From assembly GCA_947034885.2 (NCBI GenBank), contig OX344752.2, positions 30,796,386 through 30,860,385 on the forward strand: 64,000 nucleotides of DNA, written 5' to 3'. Position numbers and translations under genes: made by a program. Positions 26,301 through 38,585 of this stretch are shown here, piece after piece (position 1 is the first letter of the stretch; each line of letters opens with the position of its first letter). The DNA is from Thuidium tamariscinum. Lineage: Eukaryota; Streptophyta; Bryopsida; Hypnales; Thuidiaceae. The notes beneath the pieces were generated by a model. It was not told the origin of the DNA. It saw only the letters and a program-made list of their open reading frames with translations, and did no database searches.

Positions 26301-28691
26301 TAGACTGAATGATTGGTTTGCACTATTGACATTGTTGAAAAATTAATTTCTTTTCTTATGTACTAAATACCAATGGAAAAAAATGGAAAGGCCATTTGAA
26401 ATTTTATTTTCATTATATAATATGAATTTGTTTTCAAATTTGGAAGTGTGATGTCCAATTGGCCTTAACTCTTAAGTATCCACACTCATCTCTAGGATTG
26501 ACTATTTTAGAAAAATCATGGCAAAGTACTATTTGGAAGAATATTTTGGAATTCAGAAGCAAAGAAAAGTTGTAGAATTTGAGTTTAAATTCTATCCATA
26601 CATATAGATTCACCAATGCTATCACCAATATTTTTTGTAAATTTCAAAAGGGAAAGAAATTCAAAATTCCTTCAAAATTCCATTACAAGCAAAAAGAATT
26701 TCATTTTTGTAGTAAATTTTGAAGGAAGGGATTTGATATAAGGTTCTCTTGACATGGTGATTTTTTGGGATTTTTCTATTATTTGATTCTATGACCTTAT
26801 TTTTGTAGTTTTTAGTTTGAATAAGAGTAAATGCAATTTTCAAATGGTCAAGCACTTGATAAACCTACACATTTGTAATTTTAGAAAAAACATGGACACT
26901 GATAATACCAAATCTAATCTTTAGAATGGACAACAACTTCATAAAGTATCCTTAAACAATTAGGATGACTTACATCAAAGTTGTATTGAGATAGAAATTT
27001 GATTTTCAATCTATACATCATCTAGAAATTAGACATTACAACACTTTAAGGTTAAAGAGTATTTAGATTACTCTATAAACAAAAAAAAGTGCATTTATAA
27101 TGGTCAGTAGTGCACCTTTCTTTGTTGCCATAGTCAAAATAAAACTAAAAATCATTTTCAATCTACTTTTTTAATTTATAAAAAATTGAAATCATTTTTT
27201 TTTACAAAGTAGAGCTAAATGCCACATAATAAAGCTTTTATACCCTTCTTCACAATGAATTTCTAATGCTACCAAGAATGCAAATGGGAGATATGCAAAT
27301 ATGAAGATTTTACAATAAATATTGTAATAAACACTTTTACACCCAATGTATTATTTTGTTTTTCAAAATATTAAGAATTGAATAAAACAAAGTACTTCAA
27401 AGTTTATTTTAGAGTAGTAAATCTAGAACTGCCCTAAAACTAAAAACCCTTCTAACTTTTGTTTTAATAATCTAAATGAAATGATTTAAAGCTTTTGATA
27501 CATATATATAAATCTTAAAACTCAATTTCAAATTTTTATTTCTTAAAAAGTGATTTTTTTCAAAAAAATTGGAACTGCCTATGCTACTTATCAAACACTC
27601 AAAAATTACATATCATACAATAACTTTTGAACCATGTAGTTAAAAGTTATGAAAATTTTTAGGCCTTAAAGCTACACCCTAAGAAAATTTTGTGTAAAAT
27701 TTCAAAGGAAAAAAAGAAAAATTCCATTGATAGTAAGCTACCCAAAATTTCCATGTTGCCAATAAACGCAATTTGGTCCTTTAGGGGTTAACATTGTCAA
27801 CTTTGATTCAAATTTTGAAAAAGTCACAAATTCATAATTTATAAAACAATGGTATTTTGTCTAAACACCTTGAGCCTTTAGAGATTAAAATCCCTAAAGT
27901 ACAAGAGGTGTTTTTAATAGAAATGGTCAAAAATTGTGGTATTTTCTTAAATAGGGACCATGTTGTAGTTGAGTTTCAAAAAATAATCCTAGCAATCAAG
28001 GAGGTGAGAGAATTATACTTCAATTTTCTAATTGATGAATCACTCTTCCTATTTTCAAATTGATAGAAACTTTTCACTTGTGCAAAGTTTAAGGTTTAGA
28101 GGGGTCAAATCCTTGATCTAGTATTTTAGACTTTGGGAGTATTTGGGTGCAAACAAAAAAAGCGGTTCTTAAATGCAATTTAATTACTCTAACCCTTGAA
28201 GGCCTAGAGACCTTTTGTTTTTATACAATACATTATGAATCCGGAGGTATTTGATTAGAGAAACATTGACTAAATATTTTACAAAACAAAGCAAACTAAT
28301 GATATAATAGTACATAAATAACAATGTATTACAATCCATACATCACATTACAACTTAAGAGTTATGAGGCTAAACATGGGGGGTGTAGAGAGGGAATCAA
28401 GGGCCCTTCAAGGACTAAGCTTGGGGTATATCTTGATTAGATTTTGGAGATATGAATAGCGTGGAGCAAACTAGGAAGAAGTTTGTGAAACCTTGCATAA
28501 GAAGTGAGGCTCTGTAACACTCTTATAGGGCACAATTGAGTTTGCTATTAGCCATGCAATCAAGTTATTTGTTTCCAAATCTTGCCATGTGCATTTTGGA
28601 CTCTAAAATCTTGTCTCTATGCATTGGCTTCTTCAAAGAGATTTCAAAATGAGTTTCTAAATTTAACTTTTTTTGGTCTTGGAAGTGCACA

Positions 28692-28925
28692 GTTGCTAGT
28701 ATGTGAGCATAGAAGTGTGAGCTTATGAGCCTCAAAGATCATGCACCTTTAATATAGGTGCTTCTACTATAGAAACCTTCTATAATAAGAGTGTATTTAT
28801 ATTATAGATACCTATATCATAGGTATTTTTATTATAAAGACCTTCAAAGGTGGTAGTATATCTACTTATATACATAGTAGAAGCTCACATGCTTGCATGT
28901 TCATGCTCACACACTAGCATTGTTG
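28692..28925. mobile_element. Foldback element with long imperfect inverted ends (copy B)
   Basis: Homologue of 7793-8028, with the same arms and the same palindromic centre, slightly diverged. It was present before the segmental duplication. Confidence 0.45.
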
Positions 28926-29130
28926 CTTGGAAGTGTGGGCTTTTGTGGTGCAAATATAAGATGCTTAGGTAACTCGTTGTTTATTGGTAATTTAAATATG
29001 TACAATTAGAAAATTAAATCAAGAATTGTCAAGAAATCCTTTTTGACACATTAAAAGTAAATTTTTTTAGAAAAAACTACATATTTTGGAGTGTCTTTGG
29101 GTGATTGCAAGAAAAGCCTCCCGTTTTTTG

Positions 29131-29431
29131 CATTAGATGAAATTTGAGGGCATTACAGGACCGTTTCGGGTCTGTTCCCGAAACGGCTCCCAATGCCGCA
29201 GAACCCTGTCAGCCCGACTTTTATTGAAAAATAAAAAATAAAAAAAAATAAAAAAAAATTGGGGGGTCCTGAAATATGAAAATAAGTCCAAAAAAAAAAA
29301 AATTTGAAAAAAAATAAAAATATTACGTGGCAGTGTCCCGACCACGTAGGATTCGGGTTTACAGGGCAGAAACTGCGTTCCCGCAGTCCGGGAACCCGCA
29401 GTCTCCTAATGCCCTCAAATTTCTTCTAATG
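29131..29431. mobile_element. 301-bp MITE with 25-bp inverted ends, unique to copy B
   Basis: The terminal inverted repeats are at 29131-29155 and 29407-29431; they start CATTAGATGAAATTTGAGGG and its counterpart, with one mismatch in 25. The empty site is visible in copy A near 8233, where the flanks are joined directly. Inside is a 10-bp stem (CCGTTTCGGG with its complement, 29159-29186), plus A-rich tracts and GC-rich segments. I see no clear target-site duplication. It has no ORF, so it must be mobilised in trans. Confidence 0.8.
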
Positions 29432-31114
29432 TCTTGTTTTGCTATAATACTCATTTTTTGGGGGAGTACTTTAAAAATAGGAAATTTTTTTTAAATAAAA
29501 ATAAAAATATTTTCAATGTATATTTCTTGAAGAAGTAGGTACCCTATGAAGGAAAAGCGTAGGAAAATTTTCTAAGTAGGTGAACTAGACAAGTGAAAAA
29601 TATCATGAAAATGAGCACTTTTACATTTTTTTTGTAATAATTTGTAAAAAATAGGAAAACACATTACTAAGGAAAAGTAAAAATTATCAATTTTAGAAGG
29701 ATTGATGGTGATGAGATTTCACAAAAAGAATGATTTTGAAACCATTTTCAAAGTCTAGAATTGTATGCGCAAGAGGTCCCTATTTGCATGAATGTAGAGG
29801 ATATAAAATAATGTTTTCTTTAATTCTTTTTGGTGGACACATGAATCTCTAGTGTGCAAATAGACAACATAAATTTCAAGTTTGTATCACTAATTTTGGA
29901 TACTCCATAGTACTTAAAACCCCTAAATCGCAAAGTGTGACAAATTAGCTAAATTAAAATTTAATTAAAAATGTTTTTTTTATTTTCAAAAAATAAGGAA
30001 TCTTATCACCATCAAGTTGGCCATCTTCAATAAAAATTTCAAGTAAGTTAAATTAATTCCCGCAAAGTTATAACCAATGGTATAAAAATGACTTTGATTG
30101 TGACGCCAAATAGTACAACCCTTTCTTGCATCACCCCTTTGTAGTATTTGTGAATTTACAAAGTTCAAACTTTGTATCAAAATTCTCCATCTTGTCATTC
30201 TTGGGCCTTACCGAGCGAAATAGCACCAATTAGCTAACTACGGTAGGATTTTAAGATTGATTAGCTTTTGTAGTTGGATGTCAAGCATCCTATTGTGTGA
30301 CCCCACTTGTAAGCAAACTAATTAGGAGTTGGGCTTTCAATTTAGCTAAATGCTACCGCTTGTTTGTATGTGGGTGATTGCACAAAGCACTAATACTATT
30401 CGTTCCATTTGTATTGCTACTAATGGATTTTTCTAAACAAATGGTCAATTTTGTTAAAATGGTGGTATTCCAATAGAATGGTAAAACATTCCGTTAAAAT
30501 GGCACAAACATAGTCTAATTTGTAGAAAGAAGTCTATGGAAGATGGCAATCCTAGCATGTATTTTTGTGAGTGGAGGGTGTGGAATGTAGCTATCATATA
30601 ATTGGAATTCAACCTAAGATACTATAGATAGCTACAAAGCACACTTTGATTTCTTCCTCTACTTCTAGGCCTCCATGTCAAAATATCATAGGAAATATGT
30701 CAAAATGACACTGGAAATCTGTCAAAGGGTCATTGCAAGAAACACTTACCAGTTTCGTCTCAAAATGGCCTATTTCCATGAATCATTTGACTTTTGAAAT
30801 AAGTTTTTCTTCAATAAAATAAAATATGGATAATTTGAGGAGCAATGGGAATATTATGTCTCATAAAATTCAAACCTAAGAAAATTTATCTCTAAAAGTT
30901 ATGCACAAAAAAAGGACAATGGAAAATACAATGAAAATAGACACCTTTTTCTTTGATTTTTTAAAAATAGTTAAAAAATTCAAAAAAATAAAATTCAAGG
31001 ACCTATGTTTCTTTACTTAAAGATGCTTCTTCTCCAATAAATTTCATCTTCGAAAAAATATTTTGTGTTTTGTATAAGTGTACCCTAGTAGTGCACTTTG
31101 AGCACATGTGGAAG

Positions 31115-31640
31115 CAGGGTTTTCTCTGGCGACAACGCGACAACGAGACGTCACGCGACGTCCAGTGGATACCCCGCGACGTCCAATAGAGTCAAAGTTA
31201 CCTTTGACTTTTAAAAAGTTTACCCCCCTTTTACCAAGGCCACCTGGATGCCATGTGGCGTCCGCGTGGCAAATTCGGAGGCGCATGCGGGTCCAGCGGA
31301 GGCGACCGCGTAAGAAGGCGACCGCGCGTGGGGGCGACCGCGGGAGAGGGCGACTGCGTGTGGAGGGCGACCGCGTGTGGAGGGCGACCGCGTGTGGAGG
31401 GCGACAGCGGGAAAAGGCGACCGCGCGTGGAGGGCGACCACGCTTTGCACAGGGACGACCCGAAGTCGCCTCTTCCTACCCGTGGTCACCTCCAACATAC
31501 CCGCAGTCGCCCTACCGCGACCCGCAGTCGCCCCACCGAGACCCGCAGTCGCCCCACCGAGACCCAAGGTCGCCTGCCTCCGACATCGGCATTCACCCTG
31601 TACCCGTGGTCGCACCACCTATAAATGCAGTCGCCCCCTC
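31115..31640 (+). repeat. GC-rich island 1: two opposed arrays of the CGCGGTCGCC core
   Basis: Composition jumps from very AT-rich to very GC-rich at 31115. The region 31300-31440 holds nine units of GGCGACCGCG spaced about 16-17 bp apart. From 31450 to 31640 about eight units run in the opposite orientation (CGCAGTCGCC and variants such as AAGGTCGCC). The part nearest the gene therefore has the gene-sense orientation. Overlapping Arg/Gly- and Pro/Ser-rich ORFs in all frames are by-products of the short period. It ends with a TATA-like element upstream of the RING-type gene. Confidence 0.85.
31620..31626 (+). promoter_or_regulatory. TATA-like box of the 31781 gene
   Basis: TATAAAT lies between two island repeat units, 155 bp upstream of the ATG at 31781. 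The position is compatible with a core promoter with a leader of about 130 bases. Confidence 0.5.
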
Positions 31641-31780
31641 ATATTACCTTCATTCTCCATCGAGGCTTCTGGTCTTGCAACCTTCATTGGCTGCATGCAT
31701 TAACCTTTGGATGAATATTGACTATTTTCTCTATTCGGCTACGTTTTCGTGATTCTTTGTTATCGACTGCAACAAATCCC

Positions 31781-34250
31781 ATGGCTTCCGAAGGCAACAA
31801 TCTTGTGCCACTCCCGGTTTTGACCAACACGCGCGCGCCTCGTGCGGTCAGGAAGGCTGTCATCGACAAAGGTCGTAAGCGGAGAGGCAACACTCATAGA
31901 AAGCGATGGCATGTGCTGAGAAATCCAAACCACCCTGCTTTTAAAGGGTGGGATGAGGAAGAAGAACCATGGACGTTGCAGACTTGTGAAGAATATATTG
32001 AATGGTGTCACATTGATAAGTTGTTTCCACCATGGCGTCATCATTTCAATCGACACACCAACAAAGCGAACTTGAAGTATTGTGAAAATACACCTTACGT
32101 TCAAAGGTGCATCGAATTGTGGCAAGTCCTCTACAAAACCCCTTTTGTAGAGAGGAATGAAGTGACTGTTTTCATTGCCCAAGGAGCATATGCTGAGCTT
32201 GTTTTGAAGAAAGAAGTGGATTGGTCCACTATCAAAGAAACTGCCTACGTGGAACGTCCAGAGACTGGATTAATACCAAGAGGGGTATTGAAATTTCCAG
32301 AAGGTGGACTTGGACCAATTCGAAGTGATCCTCAGAACAAGGTAACAGAACCTGAAACTGAAGAATCTGAAGAGGACAATGACTCTGATGGCACACGACC
32401 TCCAAGAAAAGAGCGAGTCAAGCAACAAATTGTCACTCCCATTCAAGTGCAAGTTCCGAATGTTAAGGGGGCTTCTGCATCACGAGGATTGAGACCAAAA
32501 CGTCCTACCAAGGTTCGACGTTCGACCATTCAAATCGGACCTTCATCAAACTCAACAACACTTCCCACGCTCCCGTTGCCAATTGGTAACACAATCGATG
32601 TCTTCGAGTTCGGTGCGGCTGATGATCCCCCCGTGGAAGTTTCCCCGAATGTTTCTATTCACATTCCTCCATCTCAAGAAAATTCAACTATGGCTCTATC
32701 TGAGGCTCTGGACCTCTTGAAGACCAAAGACGCCACAATCGCTTCAATGCAATTGGACCTGAAGAAATTGCAGTCTGATTTGGACCATAAAAACGCTCTT
32801 CTTTCACAGCAGTCCAAAGATCTTCAACGCCTTCGACAAAAAGAGCGTGAGACGATCACTTTGTCGGATATGGATGATGGCATTGTTGAACAGGATCCAC
32901 ATCATTTGGACAAGGTTGTGGCAGATGTCACTAGCGGTCTCCTCCATTGTTCTCCACCTGTTGCTAAGCGTACAAAGCGTTCTTCAATTATTCCAACCAC
33001 GTTTCTTCCTACCATCATGGAAAAACATATCGTCGACCCCAACGATGTCGAGGAAACCCAAGATTCTCTTTCATTTCCTGCGCCTACGCATCTCTTATCT
33101 TCAACAAAGAAATTGGATCTTCGAGAAGAAAACAACATACTGCGAGCACAGTTGGCTCAATTGGCAGCCACATACTATCATTGGAAAGTTGCTTGTATTC
33201 TCACCGTGGATAGATCACAACAAATAGCTCAAGAATTGGACAAAGTTGCGAAGAACTTCGTTGCAAAGGCCCCAAAACGTGAGAATGGAATGACATCGTG
33301 GCCATTGTTGGAGGACATGTTTCCTAAGAACCTACCCATGGTGAACGCAGAAAATGGAGGAATCAATTGGACACAACTTGGTTGGGACTACCAAAAACAG
33401 ATGTCGTGCCACTTGGATGAGAAAGAACGACAACTTTTGTGGCCAAAGCCAGCAACCTTTGTTTTGAACCATACAAAATGTCCTATCTGTCTGGAATCCT
33501 TTGGCCCTGAAGGAGGGTGGGCATTGGGATCATGCACGCACGTTTACCATCCTCAATGTCTCATTGTGCAATGCCTAATAAGGTGACGTTGCGTGATTTG
33601 TTCGGCACCATTTCATGATCATTTGTATGCCATGTTCAACCTAATGACATACATGCCACCTTCTTGGGAACACAATGGTGAAACAACTATGGATACGAGA
33701 TTTGCTGTGGAGCTGGCGTGAAGGCCAACATGATCAAGAAAAAGGACCCGCTAGATCTCAGTTGAATTGGGAAACTGATCCTGATGAAATTCTTCGAGTT
33801 GCACCTCGGCTCATGGGAGCAGGCCCACGTAACGAGGGGAGGAGGGCATTTTTTTTTCAATGTCTCGGTGGATATTTTGATAAGACCTCTGCAACCTTCA
33901 AGTGGGGCCCTCACCCACTGAAACATCGTTGGGATTTAGAAGGGAATAGAGTGGCCAACCAAGACTCAAACGCCTCTCTTGAAGACTTAACTAGTATGGC
34001 GTACCTTGACTCTACATATGGGCCATATTACACAAGTCAAGCCCTCGACTTTCTATTGGAACAGCACTCTCCACAAACTGCAAGGACCCTTGAAGCTTTG
34101 AAGGATTCCAATGTTTTAGAGTCCATTTTGAGTGCAGATGGTCCAGCTTCTCGTACTCGTGCGAAGCGTAAGCTTGACGTTGAGGAATCATCCAATTATG
34201 AGCATGGTGAGGCAAGTGGTGCCCAAGATAATGCACATGTTGTCACCTAA
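31781..34250 (+). pseudogene. WCHIDKLF-family protein with coiled coil and RING finger, interrupted
   Basis: I chose the ATG at 31781 (good context, CCCATGG) over the upstream open frame. The N-terminus is basic, followed by the ~130-residue domain shared with the genes at 40076 and 56480: GW, EPW, WCHIDKLFP at about residues 75-83, NKANL.YC, VQRC, VDWSTIK. Then come an acidic low-complexity region, a coiled coil (about 297-360) and a RING finger from about residue 567 (CPIC, C-T-H, H-P-Q-C). TGA at 33584-33586 falls between ligands six and seven; the same frame resumes with CVIC, so the RING was once complete (C3H2C3). A one-base frame change near 33700-33721 then leads into a further ~180 codons ending with TAA at 34250. 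RING proteins usually act as E3 ubiquitin ligases; the N-terminal domain is unrecognised. Confidence 0.75.
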
Positions 34251-34543
34251 ATATTAGCACTATTTTGTGACATCAACTTCACTTTTGTAATGGTATAAAT
34301 AGCAAAAGGCCCATAGTACGCACTTATATGATATCCATAGTGAATACTCCTCACTTGCATTGTGGATCAATAGAATTTGCTTTGGAGAATTTGATTCTAC
34401 AACTTTGCTTTTTGTTAATATAAAGCAATTTCATATTGCTTATATTTTTAATATAAACCACCTTTGCCTTTCTACAAGAAAACTGTATTCTTTCCTAGTT
34501 TCCTTGTTTCCATAAAAAATATCATTGTCATGGATTTTGTTTA
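34251..34543. other. 3' flank of the 31781 gene
   Basis: AT-rich sequence after the TAA stop, with several AATAAA-like words (for example around 34369 and 34425) that could serve 3' end formation. No gene. Confidence 0.3.
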
Positions 34544-35700
34544 CTCTCAAAGGCCTATGGCCATTTTTCCATCAAGAACCACTAAGAACTGCCATTTTGG
34601 TTGCATTTATCCAAAAGACCAAAAAAATGTATTTTTATAAAATTTAACGATCTTGTATTTTGTTTGTCTGAGATCATGTGGTCAAAATTTCATGAAGTTT
34701 GACCATATACATTAGAAGATTTAAGCATTGAAAGTTGGAAAACATAGTCTTCTTAAACACTATCCTGCATTCCTACAATTCCAAATGACTTTGACTGCCA
34801 TTTGCTGAATTTTTTTCTACTATGGACTTTAAATTTAAATTTGTATGTATTTAAGAATTGAGTAGAAAGTCTAATAAAAGAATTCCCAAAAAAGAATGCT
34901 TGTTTTTCTTTCTTTACAAAAATATAAAATAAAAATAGGTCCAAGATTGAAAAATTATAAAGTAAAAGTAGGTCCAAGATTTTTTCAAATACTTCACTGT
35001 AGGATGTTCTACTTAGGTGGCTTGAAAATATGTGGACAAAAATTCAGAAATTTTCACCGTGTACATTACAAGATTTGAATATTTGAACTACCAAAAATCT
35101 TTTTTTATTCCTCTTAAAATTTGAGCTAATGTTCTTGGTAAGGTCACATTTGTATGAAAAAATACTGAAGATGATGGTAAGTCTTTGAATTCATTTTCCA
35201 ATGCAAATTGACTATATATTCAAAACATTTGAAATCGTTTGGGATAGTAAAACATAGAGAAAAAAAAATAGTTAGTACTTAGTAGTTAGTAGAGAGAAGT
35301 AGAAAATGCTTGAATATACTATAGTGTGAATGATTTCTTTTTAAAAATGAAAAATGCTAATTGTATATGGCTACACCTTCAAATATAGTTATAAACTGTA
35401 AACAATCTTCACCCAATAATTGATTTTTTTCTTCAAAAATATTAAAAATTGAATTAAGTAAATCATTTCAGCCTTTTTTTATAATCTATAGTATACAAAT
35501 TCGATATCTACCCACAAACTACCACAAACTACAATTCATCATAACTTTTGCAGGTTTGAAATGGAATGATTCCAAGCTTTCGACATAAATAGAACTCTAA
35601 TAAACAAAGGTTACTTATTTACTTCCACTTCCTAATTGTTCCGGAGATGGAAATGTCTAGATTTAGACTGGCAACAAGTAGGAACATTAGTATACACCGC
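34544..35700. mobile_element. Degenerate family-B TTAA element
   Basis: The left end resembles that of the element at 58428 (CTCTCAAAGGCCTATGGCC against CCCCCAAAGGACTGAGGC), with the TTAA decayed. The interior aligns with 58460-58640 (shared 'gagatcatgtgg' and 'aaatttcatgaagtttgac') and with 41590-41820 of the nested element. The right end is not recognisable, so the end coordinate is approximate. It starts about 290 bp after the stop of the 31781 gene, as a family-B element also follows the 56480 gene. Confidence 0.55.
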
Positions 35701-36762
35701 TTATAGAATCGTATAATTTTCTGAAATTGTTGTTCAAAGATTGTTGTACATTAAAAAAAAATTTAAGACATATGAAGTGAAGAATAAATTATTGTGGAGA
35801 AATGTTTAACCATGAGAATTTTACAAATATAATTACATAAATATTAATATATTCTAATTATTGAGTCACAAGAATTTGGACATAATTATGCAACAAATTA
35901 TTGATTTTAGAAACCAAAAAAATGTAACAATTATTCTAAATTTGTTATAAAATCATCATATTAAAATATTAAAAAAATGTGCTCACTTCAATCACTTGAT
36001 AATGGATTCTCATTTTTCAATTTACGGTTAGGGTTCAAGTATAATCTACATAAGAAAATTTTATCAGTTTTAATCCCTAAAGGACCAAGTTGCATCTTCT
36101 ATCAATCACAAAATTTTAGACATTCATGGTTCATGAGAAAACTTTTTGATTTTGTATTTTTTAGAAAAAAATATTTATTGCTAATAAATTCTCTTTAAAG
36201 TTTTAACATTTTTTTAAATTAATGGACAAATGGTCAACTACAAAAAAATTGGGAGTATCTTGAGTATAAAAATAGATTGGAAATTTGACATTAAGTCATT
36301 TGCATTTTGCAATACACCTAGTCAAGCGGCCAACAAAGGTTTTGCACATTTAACCTTTTGAAGATAATTGAAAACCATATCTTAAATATTTAAATTTTTT
36401 TGAAGGGGGACATAAAATGTTTTAATGTAATAATCGAAAGGAAGGGTGCTCAAGGTCTTATTAGATAATGATAGAACCTTATAAGGGAAGAGTTTAGGAA
36501 TTACCGAAATACGATTTTCCAACAAAAGTTTCAACTTCCAATACTAGTTTAAGAAAATAACATGTAAAATGAATTTAGATTTCTTGTAATATTAAAATTG
36601 AATGACTTTCAATAAATAATAAGAACTATTTTGAATTTTATGAACACTACATTTGACAAGATTAAGAAAATTAAACAAAGGTGGATGCAATAAATTCATT
36701 TGCTATTTTGTCTCATTTGGCATGTGATGATCTATCCCTTGGCGATTACTTTTGTGTTTTAA
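35701..36762. other. Gene-free AT-rich stretch
   Basis: No credible ORF or repeat boundary was seen. An open frame of 73 codons at 35977 looks like chance. Confidence 0.45.
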
Positions 36763-37299
36763 CCCTTTAGGGCCTAGCATGCCAATTTTGGTTCTTTTAA
36801 ATTGAATTTTGGGAATTCGAACACTCTATTGGCCTTAGATGTGAGGGCACGGGTATTCCGCTTCCAATGAGCCATTGGCCATCAAATTTGGAGCAATGAT
36901 GATTTGTCTATTGCAACCTGAAGTTGAAAATTTTAGAGTTTCAAAATGCACTATGGAACATATTTCTCTATTGAATTTATTTGTATATAACTAAAGAAAG
37001 CATGCCAACTTTACTATAGTGTTCAATATAATGAATTCTATTTTCAATAAAAATTTCATGGGAAATTGAGCTTTTTTATAATTACTATGATTTTTCAAAG
37101 GTATAAACTTTAAAGAATCATATAAATTTCATTTTTTTCCCAAAAATAAATTAAAAATCACATTAGATAGAAGATATGAATTATTATTTGTAGAAAAATA
37201 ATAATTTAAATTAAATTATAAAATTTTAATATGAAAATTTGATTCTAGAAGAATTCAAGAGGTTGCTTGGGGCTCCTTAGGCCCTAAACTCCTAAAGGG
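36763..37299. mobile_element. TTAA-flanked element with CCCTTTAGG ends
   Basis: TTAA lies at 36759-36762 and 37300-37303. The left end is CCCTTTAGGGCCTAGCATGC; the right end on the opposite strand is CCCTTTAGGAGTTTAGGGCC, so the first nine bases match exactly and the GCCTA block recurs. It is 537 bp and non-coding. The superfamily signature is as for piggyBac-like elements. Confidence 0.6.
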
Positions 37300-37303
37300 T
37301 TAA

Positions 37304-38585
37304 TTTTAAATGACGCAAAAATTTTAGAGAACGTGCTCATCACTATTATACAATTTGTCTAATTTTTAAATTACTTTTAAAAATATTTCACTATTTCAAA
37401 ATAGACCCAAACTAAAAGTCCAAAATGCCATTTTGGAGGTTTTCAGTACTATTGAGTCCCTTTTTTAATGATTTTGAGCTCAAATTTGGATAAAATGGTC
37501 TTCAAGTAGACTTGTAGCTATATAGAGAAGGAATTTAGGATAAATTATTTTTATGTGATGTAGTGGTGTACAAGTCCATACAGCGAACCTCCTTCTATGT
37601 CTTTTGGGAAACATGTGAAAAATGATTTTGGTGATTATATTAATGAATAACCACCTCCATAAAGTTTTTGAAAATTATAAAAAATTTGTTTTTTTATAAA
37701 TTTAATTTTCTATATTTTACTAATTAGAACAATGAGACATATATTTCCATGAGGTTTGGTACTTCTCAAATTCTCCTACTTAGAGATTTCCTTAACAAAT
37801 ATCCTTTCATGTTTTTTTTCATCTTCAAGGTGTTTACAATAGTCATATTTTTTTTTAATTCAAAATTATTTTAATAATTTTAAAGTACTCCACTACTCCC
37901 CAAAAAAGAAACCAGATGCAACAAATGGTTCAAAGGTTTAAGGTATTTGCCCACATCTCTTTCCATTCTCATACCAAAATTAGTCGATGATATTAAATTG
38001 TGAGTGCTTACTCATATTTTAAAATACTATACTCTATGAGCCCATTAAAACTCTTGTTTTGTTCTCTCACTTTGAAAATGAATTTCAAACTTTTAACTTC
38101 CACAATTTATAGTGAAGTACCATAGAAATAGAATTTACATGTGAAATTGTGAATAATAAGGAGTAGCACTTTCGCTGTCATATGATGGTACAACATTCTT
38201 GTAGAAATTTTTAATTCCAATTCATGATGTCCATTGGTCAAACAATAATTATTATAAACATTCAAGTTTGCTTATGGGTGCTTTAGTGTGTTACACAATG
38301 TTTATAATTTAAAATATATCTTCACTTTATTATAAACATTTTGTTTCAAATTTCTAACTATTATAGGAAATTGAAATCATCCATTCTTTGAAGTTGGAAA
38401 TAGCGCACAACCTTGGTATTCAACAATTTTTCCACATCTTTACAAAAGACTCATGCACATCGAAATGACAAAACTTAATATTTTCTATTCATTTGAAGGA
38501 AGTGACATCTCAAAAAGTAGGCCTACAAGGCTACAACCAAAAACCGCCAAGAAGGGTTTTTTTAGTAGTTTAATAGGTGCTTCCT
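37304..38585. other. 3' flank of the minus-strand gene; gene-free
   Basis: AT-rich. The part nearest 38585 is the expected 3' untranslated region of the minus-strand gene. Nothing else was recognised. Confidence 0.4.

Larger units (their letters stand above)
22649..31114. repeat. Segmental duplication, copy B
   Basis: Second copy of the 1-9940 segment. It starts at the homologue of window base 1, so the true left edge of the duplication is unknown. It ends at 31114, exactly where a GC-rich repeat island begins. It lacks 1281 bp present in copy A (4090-5370); the junction is near 26243. It carries an extra transposon-like insertion at 29131-29431. No gene is recognised in it. Confidence 0.9.

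Noticed and set aside
31108..31752. Long Arg/Gly/Pro-rich ORFs within GC islands (also at 52033-52504, 56006-56278, 62463-62960)
   Set aside because: They arise from the short-period GC repeat, which is open in several frames on both strands. The products are low-complexity and differ from island to island.
36763..37299. TTTAGGG/CCCTAAA words as telomere repeats
   Set aside because: They occur singly at ends of TTAA elements, never in tandem; they are terminal inverted repeats.
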